Below are positions 21,424 through 33,906 of a DNA stretch of 64,000 nt, piece by piece. A program made the position numbers and the translations under genes. The DNA comes from Lithodes maja (Eukaryota; Arthropoda; Malacostraca; Decapoda; Lithodidae), in contig JBAKBP010012285.1 in the NCBI GenBank assembly GCA_037953745.1, positions 1 through 64,000 of the forward strand, given 5' to 3'. The number at the start of each line of letters is the position of its first letter. The first letter of the stretch is position 1. The notes beneath the pieces are model-generated. The model saw nothing but the letters and a program-made list of their open reading frames with translations, searched no databases and was not told the origin of the DNA.

Positions 21424-24400
21424 CTGCTGACAGATGGACGGTAGACAGAGATACTTTACTGACAGATGGACGGTAGACAGAGACAATTTACTGACAGATG
21501 GACGGTAGACAGAGCTACTTTACTGACAGATGGACGGTAGACAGAGACACTTTACTGACAGATGGACGGTAGACAGAGGCACTTTACTGACAGATGGACG
21601 ACAGACAGAGACACTATACTGACAGGTGGACGGTAGACAGAGACACTTTACTGACAGATGGACGGTAGACAGAGACACTTTACTAACAGATGGACGGTAG
21701 ACAGACACACTTTACTGACAGATGGACAGTAGACAGAGACACTTTACTGACAGATAAACAGTAGACAGAATCACTTTACTGACAGATGGACGGTAGACAG
21801 AGACACTTTACTGGCAGATGGACGACAGACAGAGACACTTTACTGACAGATGGACGGTAGACAGACACTTTACTGACAGATGGATGGTATACAAAGCCAC
21901 TTTACTGACATATGGACGGTAGACAGACACACTTTACTGACAGATGGAAGGTAGACAGAGCCACTTTACTGACAGATGGACGGAAGACAGACACACTTTA
22001 CTGACAGATGGATGGTAGACAGAGCCACTTTACTGACAGATGGACAGTAGACAGAGACACTTTACTGACAGATGGACGGTAGAGAGAGACACTTTACTGA
22101 CAGATGGACGGTAGACAGAGACACTTTACTGACAGATGGATGGTAGACAGAGACACTTTACTGACAGATGGACGGTTGACAGAGACAATTTACTTACAGA
22201 TGGACGGTAGACAGAGACACTTTACTGACAGATGGACGGTAGACAGAGCCACTTTACTGACAGATATACTGTAGACAGAGCGACTTTACTGACAGATGGA
22301 CGGTAGACAGAGCTACTTTACTGACAGATGGACGGTAAACAGAGACACTTTACTGACAGATGGACGGTAGACAGACACACTTTACTGACAGATGGACTGT
22401 AGACAGACACACTTTACTGACAGATGGGCGGTAGACAGAGACACTTTACTGACAGATGGACGGTAGACAGACACACTTTACTGACAGATGGACGGTAGAC
22501 AGAGCCACTTTACTGACAGATGGACGGTAGACAGACACACTTTACTAACAGACGGACGGTAGACAGAGACACTTTACTGACAGATGGCCGGTAGACAGAG
22601 CCACTTTACTGACAGATGGATGGTAGACAGAGACACTTTACTGATAGATGGACGGTAGACTGAGCCACTTTACTGACAGATGGATGGTAGACAGAGACAC
22701 TTTTCTGACAGGTGGACGGTAGACAGAGACACTTTACTGACAGATGGACGGTAGACAGAGCCACCTTACTGACAGATGGATGGTAGACAGAGCCACTTCA
22801 CTGACAGATGGACAGTAGACAGACACACTTTACTGACAGATGGACGGTAGACAGTGCCGCTTTACTGACAGATGGACAGTAGACAGACACACTTTACTGA
22901 CAGATGGATGGTAGACAGAGCCACTTTACTGACAGATGGACAGTAGACAGACACACTTTACTGACAGATGGACGGTAGACAGTGCCACTTTACTGACAGA
23001 TGGACGGTAGACAGAGCCATAGACAGAGCCACTTTACTGACAGATGGACGGTAGACAGTGCCACTTCACTGACAGATGGACAGTAGACAGAGACACTTTA
23101 CTGACAGATGGACGGTAGACAGAGACACTTTACTAACAGATGGACGGTAGACAGACACACTTTACTGACAGATGGACAGTAGACAGACACTTTACTGACA
23201 GATAAACGGTAGACAGAATCACTTTACTGACAGATGGACGGTAGACAGTGCCACTTTACTGACAGATGGACGGTAGACAGAGCCATAGACAGAGCCACTT
23301 TACTGACAGATAGACGGTAGACAGACACACTTTACTGACAGATGGACGGTAGACAGACACACTTTACTGACAGATGGACGGTAGACAGAGACAGTTTACT
23401 GACAGATGGATGGTAGACAGAGCCACTTTACTGACAGATATACTGTAGACAGAGAGACTTTACTGACAGATGGACGGTAGACAGAGCTACTTCACTGACA
23501 GATGGACGGTAAACAGAGACACTTTACTGACAGATGGACGGTAGACAGACACACTTTACTGACAGATGGACTGTAGACAGACACACTTTACTGACAGATT
23601 GGCGGTAGACAGAGACACTTTACTGACAGATGGACAGTAGACAGACACACTTTACTGACAGATGAACAGTAGACAGAGCCATTTTACTGACAGATGGACG
23701 GTAGACAGACACACTTTACTAACAGATGGACGGTAGACAGAGACACTTTACTGACAGATGGACGGTAGACAGAGATACTTTACTGACAGATGGACGGTAG
23801 ACAGAGCCACTTTACTGACAGATGGATGGTAGACAGAGACACTTTACTGATAGATGGACGGTAGACTGAGCCACTTTACTGACAGATGGATGGTAGACAG
23901 AGACACTTTTCTGACAGGTGGACGGTAGACAGAGACCCTTTACTGACAGATGGACGGTAGACAGAGCCACCTTACTGACAGATGGACGGTAGACAGAGCC
24001 ACTTTACTGACAGATGGACAGCAGACAGACACACTTTACTGACAGATGGACGGTAGACAGTGCCACTTCACTGACAGATGGACAGTAGACAGACACACTT
24101 TACTGACAGATGGATGGTAGACAGAGCCACTTTACTGACAGATGGACAGTAGACAGACACACTTTGCTGACAGATGGACGGTAGACAGTGCCACTTTACT
24201 GACAGATGGACGGTAGACAGAGCCATAGACAGAGCCACTTTACTGACAGATAGACGGGTGACAGACACACTTTACTGACAGATGGACGGTAGACAGACAC
24301 ACTTTACTGACAGATGGACGGTAGACAGAGACACTTTACTGACATATGGACGGTAGACAGAGCCACTTTACTGACATATGGATGGTAGACAGAGACACTT

Positions 24401-24700
24401 TACTGACAGATGGATGGAAGACAGCCACTTTACTGACAGATGGGTGGTCGACAGAGCCACTTTACTGACAGATAGACGGTAGACAGAGACACTTTACTGA
24501 CAGATGGACGGTAGACAGACACTTTACTGATAGATGGACGGTAGACAGAGACACTTTACTGACAGATGGACGGTAGACAGAGCCACTTTACTGACAGATA
24601 GACGGTAGACAGAGACACTTTACTGACAGATGGACGGTAGACAGAGCTACTTTACTGACATATAGACGGTAGACAGCCACTTTACTGACTGATGGATGAC
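21424..24700. repeat. 32-bp minisatellite, about 100 copies
   Basis: Unit close to ACTGACAGATGGACGGTAGA followed by CAGAGACACTTT, total 32 bp, with scattered substitutions. Higher-order structure is present: a block with ATATACTGTAGACAGAG near 22264 recurs near 23440, and a variant with CATAGACAGAGCCAC recurs at about 23019, 23279 and 24219. Open frames across it are by-products of a repeat with few stops. Confidence 0.97.
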
Positions 24701-24751
24701 TGATTGAACCACTTTGCTGGGTTACTCTCCTACTTACACACCTCTTCACCA

Positions 24752-25314
24752 CTCTACCATTTATACCATAAGACCATTTCTTCCAGAAGACTATATCAAC
24801 CATAAGACTCTATCAAGCATCAGACCATTTCCACTATTTAAACCATTTCTACCACTATACCATTTCTATCATTAGACTATTTCAATCATAAGACCATCTC
24901 AACCACTAAACCATTTTAATCACAAGACCATTTAATACACTAGACCATTTTAACCACAAGACCATTTAAAACACCAGACCATTTCAACCACTAGACCATT
25001 TTAACCACTAGACCATTTCAACCACTAGACCATTTTAACCACTAAACCATTTTAACCACTAGACCATTTAAACCGCTAGACCATTTCAACCACTAAACCA
25101 TTTTAACCACTATACCATTTTAACCACTAGATCATTTCAACCACTAGACCATTTTAACCACTAGACCATATTTATCACATTACCTTTTCAACCACTAGAC
25201 CATTTCAACCACTAGACCATTTCAACCACTAGACCATTTCAACCACTAGACCATTTTAATCACATGACCATTTTAACCACAAGACCATTTCAACCACTAA
25301 ACCATTTCGGTAAC
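24752..25314. repeat. 17-bp minisatellite, degenerate
   Basis: Unit near CCATTTTAACCACTAGA, most regular between 24940 and 25310. It resumes briefly at 25660-25690 after an insertion, so the array was once continuous. Confidence 0.9.
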
Positions 25315-25655
25315 ATTCAAGGAGACTACTGCAGGACTCTTCTTCTTCTTCTTCTTACCTCTGACTGGGTATAGGATATCCTAGTGTTGACTAGCCTATA
25401 CCCCTTTGAAAGGACATTAGCCTAACCTAACAACCTTACCTAACCTAACTTAGTATTATAGGTGGGGGCTGCCGCCCCCACACCCCCGCTTTGACTTAGA
25501 TTTTTGGTGCATTTGTCTGTGAAGTGGGTATTTTTCAATTTGTTGATAACGAAAATCCTCCATGTGGACTATATGGAGAAAAATATGACGAATCTATTGG
25601 TACCTATTTTCCCTAATAAATTGTTTCTCATAACGTCGCACTACTGTCCTTGAAT
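25315..25655. mobile_element. Terminal-inverted-repeat insertion with telomere-like pentamers
   Basis: ATTCAAGGA (25315-25323) and TCCTTGAAT (25647-25655) are terminal inverted repeats with imperfect inward extension; they interrupt the 17-bp array. Inside are a TTC run, an inverted repeat (GGTATAGG/CCTATACC), a CCTAACCTAACAACCTTACC segment resembling arthropod TTAGG telomere repeats, and a GGGGGCTGCCGCCCCC hairpin. No coding capacity and no clear target duplication. Confidence 0.65.
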
Positions 25656-25699
25656 ATTATCACCATTTCAACCACTAGACAATTTTATCTACTAATCAT

Positions 25700-27480
25700 A
25701 TTCAACCAATAAACCTTCAATAAATTAAAATATTTTCAAATAATTTATCAAAATATATATCAACAATGTATTCATATTTTTGCAAAAGATATTCCAGAAT
25801 TTAAACAGCTAAGCTTACGAAGCACACTTAATTACAAATGATATTATGTTGCTGTTTCCATTATGCAATAAACTTTGATAATTACAACAGGTTATATGCA
25901 TGTTATCCAACCTCACCTAAGGCAAATATTTCCATGTCTCTACATTCCTGACAAGGTGCTCAAGCTTCTCCATGTCTAGGACTCCCTAGTTCACAGCTTG
26001 TACTCCTTCTTGGAGGGTGGAATATTATACGCACGACTGCAGGGGGTAATATGTTTTTTGTTTTTATGTGTATCTTGTTCTCCAAAATATGTAACTCCAG
26101 ATTTTGTTTATCTATCTGACTTATTGGAAACTACGCATCCTAATCATTAATAATTATACTGACTATAAAACGATTGATCACTTGCATAAATTCAGCACAA
26201 CTTTAACCAGTTCATGTCTGTGTTATAATTTATTTATGATCAGTCTATATCATAATTTGTTGGATAAGTACGTGAATACTTTCATAACAACACGCATACG
26301 TAAAGACACACATTAACAATATTACATTCGGTCAAAAACAGACTCAGTCATATTTATGCACACAACCACACACATATACATAGTTTTAAACACACACAGG
26401 TGCAAAACAAAACAAAATACCCACCCACACCCACTTATACCCCCCCCCCCCCCCCCCCCACACACACACACAAACACACACACACACGTTAATGTACTGG
26501 ACAAAAGAGTGCCTTACGCTTGACGGCTCTCAGGTGGTGGCAGGAATCCCTAAGCCAGATTGTACCAACTGTTCACACGCGAAATAACAATTAAGTTATA
26601 ATTGCTTGCCTCGTCTTTCCTCTATACGTGGAATTAAGATATTTTGATGAATAGAAAAGTGTTTGTAATATACAAAAAATCGGTTTTACATTGCTTCTAT
26701 TTTCAAAACAGTATTTTATTTCCTATAGCCTACATGAATGAACGAAAAGGAAAGATATATACAGTAGTTCCTTATATCACATAAAATGGAAAATGTAATA
26801 ATGTTACTCAAATTTACTAGAGTATATCTATATAATAACTATAATAACACATGGAGTTTCAATCATCAATGAATCACTTGGATCATCACCATGGCAGCTC
26901 GCAGCTGTATGTGTATCGAACTCTACTCCCAGGGTGTCACTACCCGACGCCCCAGTCTCCCACAATGTTTCCCAAGCTGAAGCAAATTGGGCATATATCG
27001 TCTGACGTTCACCATTTTACTAACAGGATTAACTCCTCGAAGATTATGAAGCGTTTTGACAGTTTATTGAGGCCAGGCGGCTGATCGAGTGGATAGCAAC
27101 TTGGGTGTGAAGGTTTTTTCCACTAAGTTTCTTATTTCATCTGAAGCAAATATTTGTATGTGTTATTTACCATGTTGAAATCAATGACAATGCTTGCTGT
27201 GTTAACTAATTCGGGGGGAAAAAATAACTACAATTTGGAATATTTGTTCGATCTGTCAATCATGGATGTAGACAAGCTGAACTCTCTGACCTCCAACCGA
27301 ACCAGCGATACATTCAATACGATAACAACAAAATGTAGCTTTATACCCGAGCTTGCTGTGAGATATGTTTGGGAAAGGAAAAATCTGGTTTATTTGTACT
27401 ACTTCTGTCAATAGTAAGAGATATACAGTATCAACAGTCAATGCACAGAAAGAGAGAGTGTGAGTGAGTGAGTGTGTGAG
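25700..27480. other. AT-rich region without a recognised gene
   Basis: Holds a run of 20 C (26440-26459) followed by a CA tract to about 26485. A 77-residue open frame at 26851-27084 and an 86-residue frame at 27154-27414 have no recognisable domain; they could be fragments of an exon or chance. Confidence 0.5.
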
Positions 27481-27485
27481 AGAGT

Positions 27486-27508
27486 AATAATAATAATAAT
27501 AATAATAG
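27486..27508. repeat. TAA microsatellite
   Basis: About eight TAA units beside GAGT and GA tracts. Confidence 0.9.
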
Positions 27509-27990
27509 TTCTTAAAGCTAGCGCATGCTAAGCTAGCTAAGGATAGCTCAATAAGGCCGATTAGGCGTGAGTGAGAGAGAGAGAGAGGCTATGTAGGGGG
27601 GTAGATATAGGCTAGGTATGTGGGGTAGATAGACAGACAATAAAATATTCTCAGAGGGCAGAGTGAAGACAAGAAAGCAGTATCAGAATGAATGGTGCGT
27701 ACAAAATACTCTATTATAAACTCCTTTACTGGGGAAGACAGTATCTTAAATCTTTGTTTTATCATACGCTCCGGTTCAGCCGATTCATATTCGAGTGTTG
27801 GGTATATTCATATTCTAGACAATAAGTATATTATGTACTTTGCAACAACATATACTTATTTCAGAATATAAGGTCAATGTATTATCTGATTTACTATACA
27901 TTCAAACTCCGCAAAATTCAGAGATATCAACATCTTACGTGAACATTTAAACAATCAATTTCCTGACAAATACCATGGACGTCAGGATAT

Positions 27991-28119
27991 AGGTCAAAGG
28001 TCAAGGTGAACTATTCCTTTAATACCTCTTAAAATAACTGAACAGATTTAATCAAATTGGCCTACTTATTTGATTCGCCAATGCAATGATTATGACAGCA
28101 AGGTCAAGGTCACAGGTCA
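27991..28119 (+). promoter_or_regulatory. Cluster of AGGTCA half-sites including a DR1
   Basis: AGGTCAAAGGTCA at 27991-28003 is a perfect direct repeat with one-base spacing. TCAAGGTCA at 28104-28112 and AGGTCA at 28114-28119 follow about 100 bp later. These match nuclear-receptor consensus sites, but similar heptamer runs occur in repeats (for example 57006-57030), so a repeat origin is likely. Confidence 0.3.
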
Positions 28120-28239
28120 AGATCAGGATCAATTTGTGTAACTCAATGAATAAATTACTCTAAATTCATCAAATTTGCTTTATTTGTTGCTTTTTACATA
28201 CATAAAACAAAAAAAACATACAGACCGAATATCTTATGT

Positions 28240-28450
28240 ATTTACATACTTATATGATGTGTGTATAATCATTACAGGCTCGCTATCGCTTGCCAGAAAA
28301 AAATAGACACCTGAAAGGCACGAAATATCTTATAATCGCCAAACTTATGCAACGAACGTCTTAACATTTCAAAAACTAATGGGGATAAGTATAAGAGAAA
28401 AGGAGGTCCATAAAAAACACTCACACACCTCCCCTTAAACTCAAAACAAG
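28240..28450 (-). repeat. GCGAGC-family dispersed repeat, partial
   Basis: CAGGCTCGCTATCGCTTGCCAG at 28276 followed by the family block ATAGACACCTGAAAGGCAC and the downstream ACGTCTTAACATTTC and AATGGGG motifs. Minus means the GGCGAGCGATAGCGAGCC reading is on the minus strand. Confidence 0.75.
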
Positions 28451-28930
28451 TCCTCCACTTTGTCTCTCAATCGCAAACTCAAAATTAGCTCCTTTTGTAA
28501 CTTAGTCCACCGTTATTAACGTAATTAAAAAGAAGCACACAAAATATAGATACAAAGAACAAAAGACAAACAAACAAACAAACAAACAAACCTTCTCCCT
28601 CCACTACAGACAACCTCTCTCAGTCGTCACTTCATTAGCAGTCTTAAAGTGGTGTCACACGATCGCTCTGGCCGTCAATTTTCCTTGAACAAGTTTTGTT
28701 CTGGTAATAGCCCAGGATTTGTTTTTCACTTGTAGCGACAACTAGACTGGAGGTAGATTATAATAGGCAGTTTAATTCTGATAATACTTACATTTTGAAG
28801 CTGCAAGACCAAAATTGCCCGAAAAAATTACGAAAAAAGCGTTGGTGTGACTTTAGCTAGAATTCTCCGGTGATGTTCTTGTATTTTTCTGCGCCAAGGA
28901 CTGTCGCTAAGGGACATTTAGGATTATCAG
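28450..28930. other. No gene recognised
   Basis: A short CAAA run near 28566-28590; otherwise unique-looking sequence with no coding signal. Confidence 0.55.
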
Positions 28931-28937
28931 GGATGCA

Positions 28938-29050
28938 AGGGACTGGGGTTCTCGAAAAATGGCTCCAGTCCTGACACTATTCTTGACTTACAGTGCTGGC
29001 TTAGTAATCCAGAAGTGTTGGTAACCTCTGAAGTACTAATTAACTAAAAG
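28938..29050 (+). repeat. Stem-loop repeat copy 1 (possible SINE or LINE tail)
   Basis: GGGACTGG...CTCCAGTCC stem-loop followed by TTCTTGACTTACAGTG, a CTCTGAAGT block, and an AACTAA-type tail. Two other copies lie at 57046-57170 and 59188-59310. Confidence 0.75.
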
Positions 29051-29261
29051 CAGAGATGCTTAAGTAAATAAAGACCCCAGTTTTTGTAAAATTTTGCGGA
29101 AATACTGCAATACAAATATGTGTATTTAGTTTTTCACCAAATCTATTAGTCATATTGGCAGTAAAAGATGATCTTTAATGCATTTTAAAGTATTCTGTTT
29201 TAGTTTGTTTATACTAACAATTGACGACTGCATAACCTTGCAAGAGGCTCTTGTCTTCAAA

Positions 29262-29470
29262 GACTTAGCCCTATTTGGTCCGAGGGATATCTTTTTGGGT
29301 CTCCCCTGTTTTACTCCATCAGTTTGTTGATAAGACGCTTCACCACATTCAGGTATAATTTTTTTCTGTGCGAGCGATAGCGAACCTATATATTATAAGA
29401 AATCGACCATCGGCCGCGATATATTTCTATCAAAAAGTATACACATTTAGCTTGATGGGGGTCCGGGTGG
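29262..29470 (+). repeat. GCGAGC-family dispersed repeat
   Basis: Starts near TAGCCCTATTTGGTCCGAGG, includes TTTTACTCCATCAGTTTG, then GCGAGCGATAGCGAACCT at 29372, CGGCCGCGATA and TATACACATTTAGCTTGATGG. Confidence 0.8.
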
Positions 29471-29598
29471 GCAATTGGTTTAATAGTGTAAAGGAAATCT
29501 GGTAAAGAGTTTTGTTAGCCTCGGGGACAAACTAAAATGTGTTGCTCGAAAATGGCAAAGACAAAAATAAATACAAAAATACAATATAATTAAAAAAA

Positions 29599-29842
29599 CA
29601 ATGAAAGCCATAATATTCCAAAAATAAAACAATGAAAGCCATAATATTCCAATAATAAAACAATGAAAGCCATAATATTCCAATAATAAAACAATGAAAG
29701 CCATAATATTCCAATAATAAAACAATGAAAGCCATAATATTCCAATAATAAAACAATGAAAGCCATAATATTCCAATAATAAAACAATGAAAGCCATAAT
29801 ATTCCAATAATAAAACAATGAAAGCCATAATATTCCAATAAT
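29599..29842. repeat. 31-bp minisatellite, eight copies
   Basis: Unit CAATGAAAGCCATAATATTC plus CAATAATAAAA, 31 bp, nearly perfect apart from the first copy. The minus strand of the unit has no stop codon in any frame, so long frames appear in three registers; none is likely real. Confidence 0.97.
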
Positions 29843-29968
29843 AATTCAACCGAATATCATAATAACCCACAAGAGGTCGGACCAGTTAGTAATAATGAAG
29901 GGGCACGGTAGTAATTAAACCAGGTGTAAAACTGAAACCCCTGGTAAACATTAGCGAGTAAACACTAT

Positions 29969-30106
29969 GTAAGACAGATACAACACCATCTGGGATATTA
30001 CAGCGAGGACACATGTAAGACAGATACAACACCATCTGGGATATTACAGCGAGGACACATGTAAGACAGATACAACACCATCTGGGATATTACAGCGAGG
30101 ACAGAC
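29969..30106. repeat. 46-bp tandem repeat, three copies
   Basis: The unit starting GTAAGACAGATACAACACCA begins at 29969, 30015 and 30061; a single related copy is at 30490. Confidence 0.95.
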
Positions 30107-30129
30107 TATTCTAACAACGAATATGATAG

Positions 30130-30420
30130 TTTGTCCACTAGGCTGACAAAAACACCCTCCCAGATTAACTCCAAGCAAATAAAATGCCCAAACACACACC
30201 CTTCAAGCTAAGTGTTACATTTTTCGATAGAAACATTTCTCAGCCGAAGGCCGATTTATTTTAAGTTACAGGCTCGCTATCGTTCACCCAGAAAAATATA
30301 TATACTTGAATGGGGTAAAGCGTCTTATTAATGTAAAACGTCTTATAATGTCCACACTAATTTAGCGAAACAATAGAGGCCCAAAAAGTCCTCCCTCAGA
30401 CCAATAGTGTTAATTAATGA
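30130..30420 (-). repeat. GCGAGC-family dispersed repeat
   Basis: TTTGTCCACTAGGCTGACAAA end block near 30129, CAGCCGAAGGCCGATTT, CAGGCTCGCTATCGTTCACC at 30270, then a CGTCTTAT block. Confidence 0.8.
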
Positions 30421-30839
30421 AGCTTCAAGGTAATAATTTAACCAGGTGTAAACATGAAGGCCCTGGTAAACATTAGCGAGTAAACATTATGTAAGACAGA
30501 GACAACACCATCACTGAAGCTGGGCTATTCCAACTGTACAGTCACTCATAATTATTCGTGGACCTCACCTATTTCTAATTATGGAATGCCTCTATATCTA
30601 TATCTATATCTATATCTCTGGGGATGCCTTTATGAATATAATTATTTTTCCATACATCAATTACAAACTATATGTACTTTTTATTGAAAAGCAATTAAGT
30701 TCCATCCTAAAATCAGTGCAGAGTTATGATTACATAAAGAAAAACATAAGGGGTCCACGAATTTTTATAAGTGACTATGCATAAGAAATTATTTTAGTTT
30801 GTCCCCTAGGTTAACAAAAATGCCTTCCCAGATAAGCTG

Positions 30840-31140
30840 GTCTAGTTATTGTTGAGGATTTGCTTGTGTTTTGCCATTTTCGAGCAATATATTTTGGTTT
30901 GTCCACTAGGTTAACAAAAGAGAATTCCCAGTTTTCCTTTAAAAAAAAAATGGCCTACCAAACCTCCTTCCGAAGGCTGATATCTTCCAATTAACAGGCT
31001 CGCAATCGCTCGTCCTGGAACAAATCAACGCCTGAATAGAGCGAATCGTCTTATTAACGGTAGAATAATGATGTGACTCGTCTAAAGATTTCCAAACTAA
31101 TGGAATGAAACATGGGAGCTCCAAAAAGCCCTCCCTTGGA
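30840..31140 (-). repeat. GCGAGC-family dispersed repeat
   Basis: TTTGCCATTTTCGAGCAATA and GTTTGTCCACTAGG end block, CTTCCGAAGGCTGATA, CAGGCTCGCAATCGCTCGTC at 31003, CGTCTAAAGATTTCC, AAAGCCCTCCCTTGG. Confidence 0.8.
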
Positions 31141-31299
31141 CAAATGTTGTTAATTTATCAAACATTAGGGTATTAATAATTTAAGCAGATGTACAAATGA
31201 AGGCTCCGGTAAACAAGGGAGAATATAAACACTATATTGGACAGAGATACACCACCTATGTTCCGCCATTCTTTACGAGCATTTGTAGTCTGCCATCTT

Positions 31300-31610
31300 C
31301 AACATTTATATTTTATGAGAATTCAGCTACCTAACATAATCTACCTTTAGTCTAGTTTCCAATGCAAGAAAAAAACTTAAAATATTGATGTCACTTATTT
31401 TTGCATGAAGGATAATTGCTTAAAGCCTTTAGCATAAGTTCATGAATTATAGGAAATTGTAAAGGTTTTTAGTTGCTTAGGTAACCAGCCGTTATTATAG
31501 AATATACTAGAAGAAGCATCTATTGACAAACATATGCTATTTAGTTTCAAGAAGTTATTATATATGACAAAGAAGGTGTGGAAGAAAATAATATGTGGGA
31601 TTTACTGCTT
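31300..31610. other. AT-rich, nothing recognised
   Basis: No coding frame or repeat seen. Confidence 0.5.
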
Positions 31611-31830
31611 TAACCCTATATGATCCGAGGGGGGTATTATTGGACCTCCAATGTTTCATCCCATTAGTTTGGCGATTTGATATCGAACAATGTACAAATT
31701 TAGCTTGTAGGGAGTGTTGGAGGGTATTTTTTCACTTAGAAGGAAGTCTGGGGAAGACGTTTTTTTTTTTAGCCTATGGGGCAAACTTGAATACATTGCT
31801 CGAAAATGGCGAAAGCACACTAACAGAATA
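31611..31830 (+). repeat. GCGAGC-family dispersed repeat, internally deleted
   Basis: TTTAACCCTATATGATCCGA start, CCATTAGTTTGGCGATTT, ACAAATTTAGCTTG, then the TTGCTCGAAAATGGCG end. The GCGAGC core itself is missing from this copy. Confidence 0.65.
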
Positions 31831-31853
31831 ACCTTATGAAACAGTCAAATTAA

Positions 31854-32041
31854 CTCCTTTATACCTTTGATTCTAGCTAAAATTAGACGATTGGATGCAG
31901 CTTAAGAAGGACCTATGTTATTCAGAGGGTTTATTGAGATCGTGTTTTCCCCTTGTGACTCCTAGAAGTAGATTATAAGCTATAGGTAATCGTCTAATGA
32001 CAACCAGCATATTATGAAAACTACGTCATCGTCCCGGATCA
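31854..32041. mobile_element. TTAA-flanked MITE (TAGACGAT family)
   Basis: TTAA at 31850-31853 and 32042-32045. Internal blocks TCTAGCTAAAATTAGACGAT, AGATTATAAGCTA and ACGTCATCG match the copies near 56024, 56510 and 58408. The 56-bp satellite starts at its right end. Confidence 0.6.
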
Positions 32042-32668
32042 TTAACTCCCTAAACTTTATCAATCGACCGTGTACAAGTACACCAATCTCCGGATCATTA
32101 ACTCCCTACACTTCATCAATATACCGTTTATAGGTACACCAATCCCGGATCATTAACTCCCTACACTTCATCAATATACCGTTTACAGGTACACCAATCC
32201 CCGGATCATTAACTCCCTACACTTCATCAATAGACCGTTTACAGGTACACCAGTCCCCGGATCATTAACTCCCTACACTTCATCAATATACCGTTTACAG
32301 GTACACCAATCCCCGGATCATTAACTCCCTACACTTCATCAATATACCGTTTACAGGTACACCAATCTCCGGATCATTAACTCCCTACACTTCATCAATA
32401 TAACGTTTACAGGTACACCAATCCCCGGATCATTAACTCCCTACACTTCATCATACCGTTTACAGGTACACCCCCGGATCATTAACTCCCTACACTTCAT
32501 CATACCGTTTACAGGTACACCAATCCCCGGATCATTAACTCCTTACACTTCATCAATAGACCGTTTACAGGTACACCAATCTCCGGATCATTAACTCCCT
32601 ACACTTCATCAATATACCGTTTACATGTACACCATCCCTGGATCATTAACTCTCTACACTTCATAACA
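32034..32668. repeat. 56-bp satellite, about eleven copies
   Basis: Unit CCGGATCATTAACTCCCTAC, ACTTCATCAATATACCG, TTTACAGGTACACCAATC; two units near 32450-32500 are shortened by small deletions. Confidence 0.95.
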
Positions 32669-32851
32669 AATTAAATTGGAAGGAAATGGAGATATTAATG
32701 TCACAAGGAATGTAATAAAGAAATACTTAAACATTAATGAATGAGAAAGTTTCTTTATGTAGAACAAAATCAACTAGTTGTAGCTAGCTTAATGTAAAAT
32801 ACATATTTGATTATCTGAAAGAAATAATGCCCATAGAAGTAGAATTTACAC

Positions 32852-32852
<1 letters not shown>

Positions 32853-32943
<91 letters not shown>
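32853..32943. repeat. CT microsatellite, about 45 units
   Basis: Uninterrupted CT dinucleotides. Confidence 0.98.
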
Positions 32944-32947
<4 letters not shown>

Positions 32948-33902
32948 CTCCTGATGGCAGTGACCAGTTAAAAATAAAATATAGGCCATTTCTCTTTGAC
33001 TATAAATGTTGATGTTACCATTTTGTGTATAGTTGGCTCCTTTTCCACTTTATCTGTCTATCTATATCTATCTATCTATTATCTGTCTGTATTGCCTGTC
33101 TGTCTAATATGTATATGATTGACTGCTTAATTGATTACAAATGATATTAGTTTATGTTTTTAATCCATAATTCCTTTGAATGTGTCATTAATTTGTTTAA
33201 TTTCCTTGTCTTTCCTAGATTTACATAGGCATTTTCCTTTCTTACATTTACACCAAAGGCTTTACATTTTGTTTTGTTTGTTTAGATAATGTGTAAAAGA
33301 ATTGGAAAATTATTAAATAATTCATGCAAATATATCTGTTAATTATAGATACGCCCGAAATCCAAACCCCAACCTCTCATACAAACAAAACACGACTAGG
33401 GTAATGAAGCTAATATTGGTACTATTTGGGAAGAGTCAGCCAGTCAACCCATTTGTTCTAGCCCTTTTTGAGTTATGTGATGTTATAAATAGGGTTCAAA
33501 TTTTGGGTGTACTTATATTGAATGGGCTCTAGTATATAATTAATACGCGATCTAGTGGAAATACCGCTGTGCTACCATATTTTTACCGTACCTGTGGCCA
33601 GTTCAATTTCCCGAATACTGGCTTCAATGGTGGAATGCTAGAGAGTTCTGTGTCCTTGATGTTGATTGGTTTGTAGAATTACACTGATGTTTTATGCAAT
33701 GTTAAATGTTTTCATTTCTGTCAGAGTGTGCACAATTTGTTAATGCATATTTTTATTCAATTGGTGTAATGATATTAATGGAGACCGAATAGCAAACAAA
33801 TAAAAATAATAATAAACAAATAAAACAAAGTTTTATAGGTCGATGATAAAACAAATCACCTAAAATCACAGGCTCTCTATAAATACTGGGTGACTGAAAC
33901 TA
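32944..33902. other. No gene recognised
   Basis: Contains TATC/TGTC tetranucleotide tracts at about 33047-33110. The remainder is AT-rich without coding signal. Confidence 0.55.
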
Positions 33903-33906
33903 TTAA

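Noticed and set aside
21424..24700. Regular 32-bp repeats reminiscent of a CRISPR array
   Set aside because: Repeats are contiguous with no unique spacers, and the window is clearly eukaryotic transposon-rich DNA.
26851..27084. 77-residue frame, possible exon
   Set aside because: No domain, no clear splice context, AT-rich surroundings; not strong enough to call a gene.
29480..29870. Long minus-strand frames in three registers
   Set aside because: They arise because a 31-bp unit lacks stops on that strand and shifts frame each copy.
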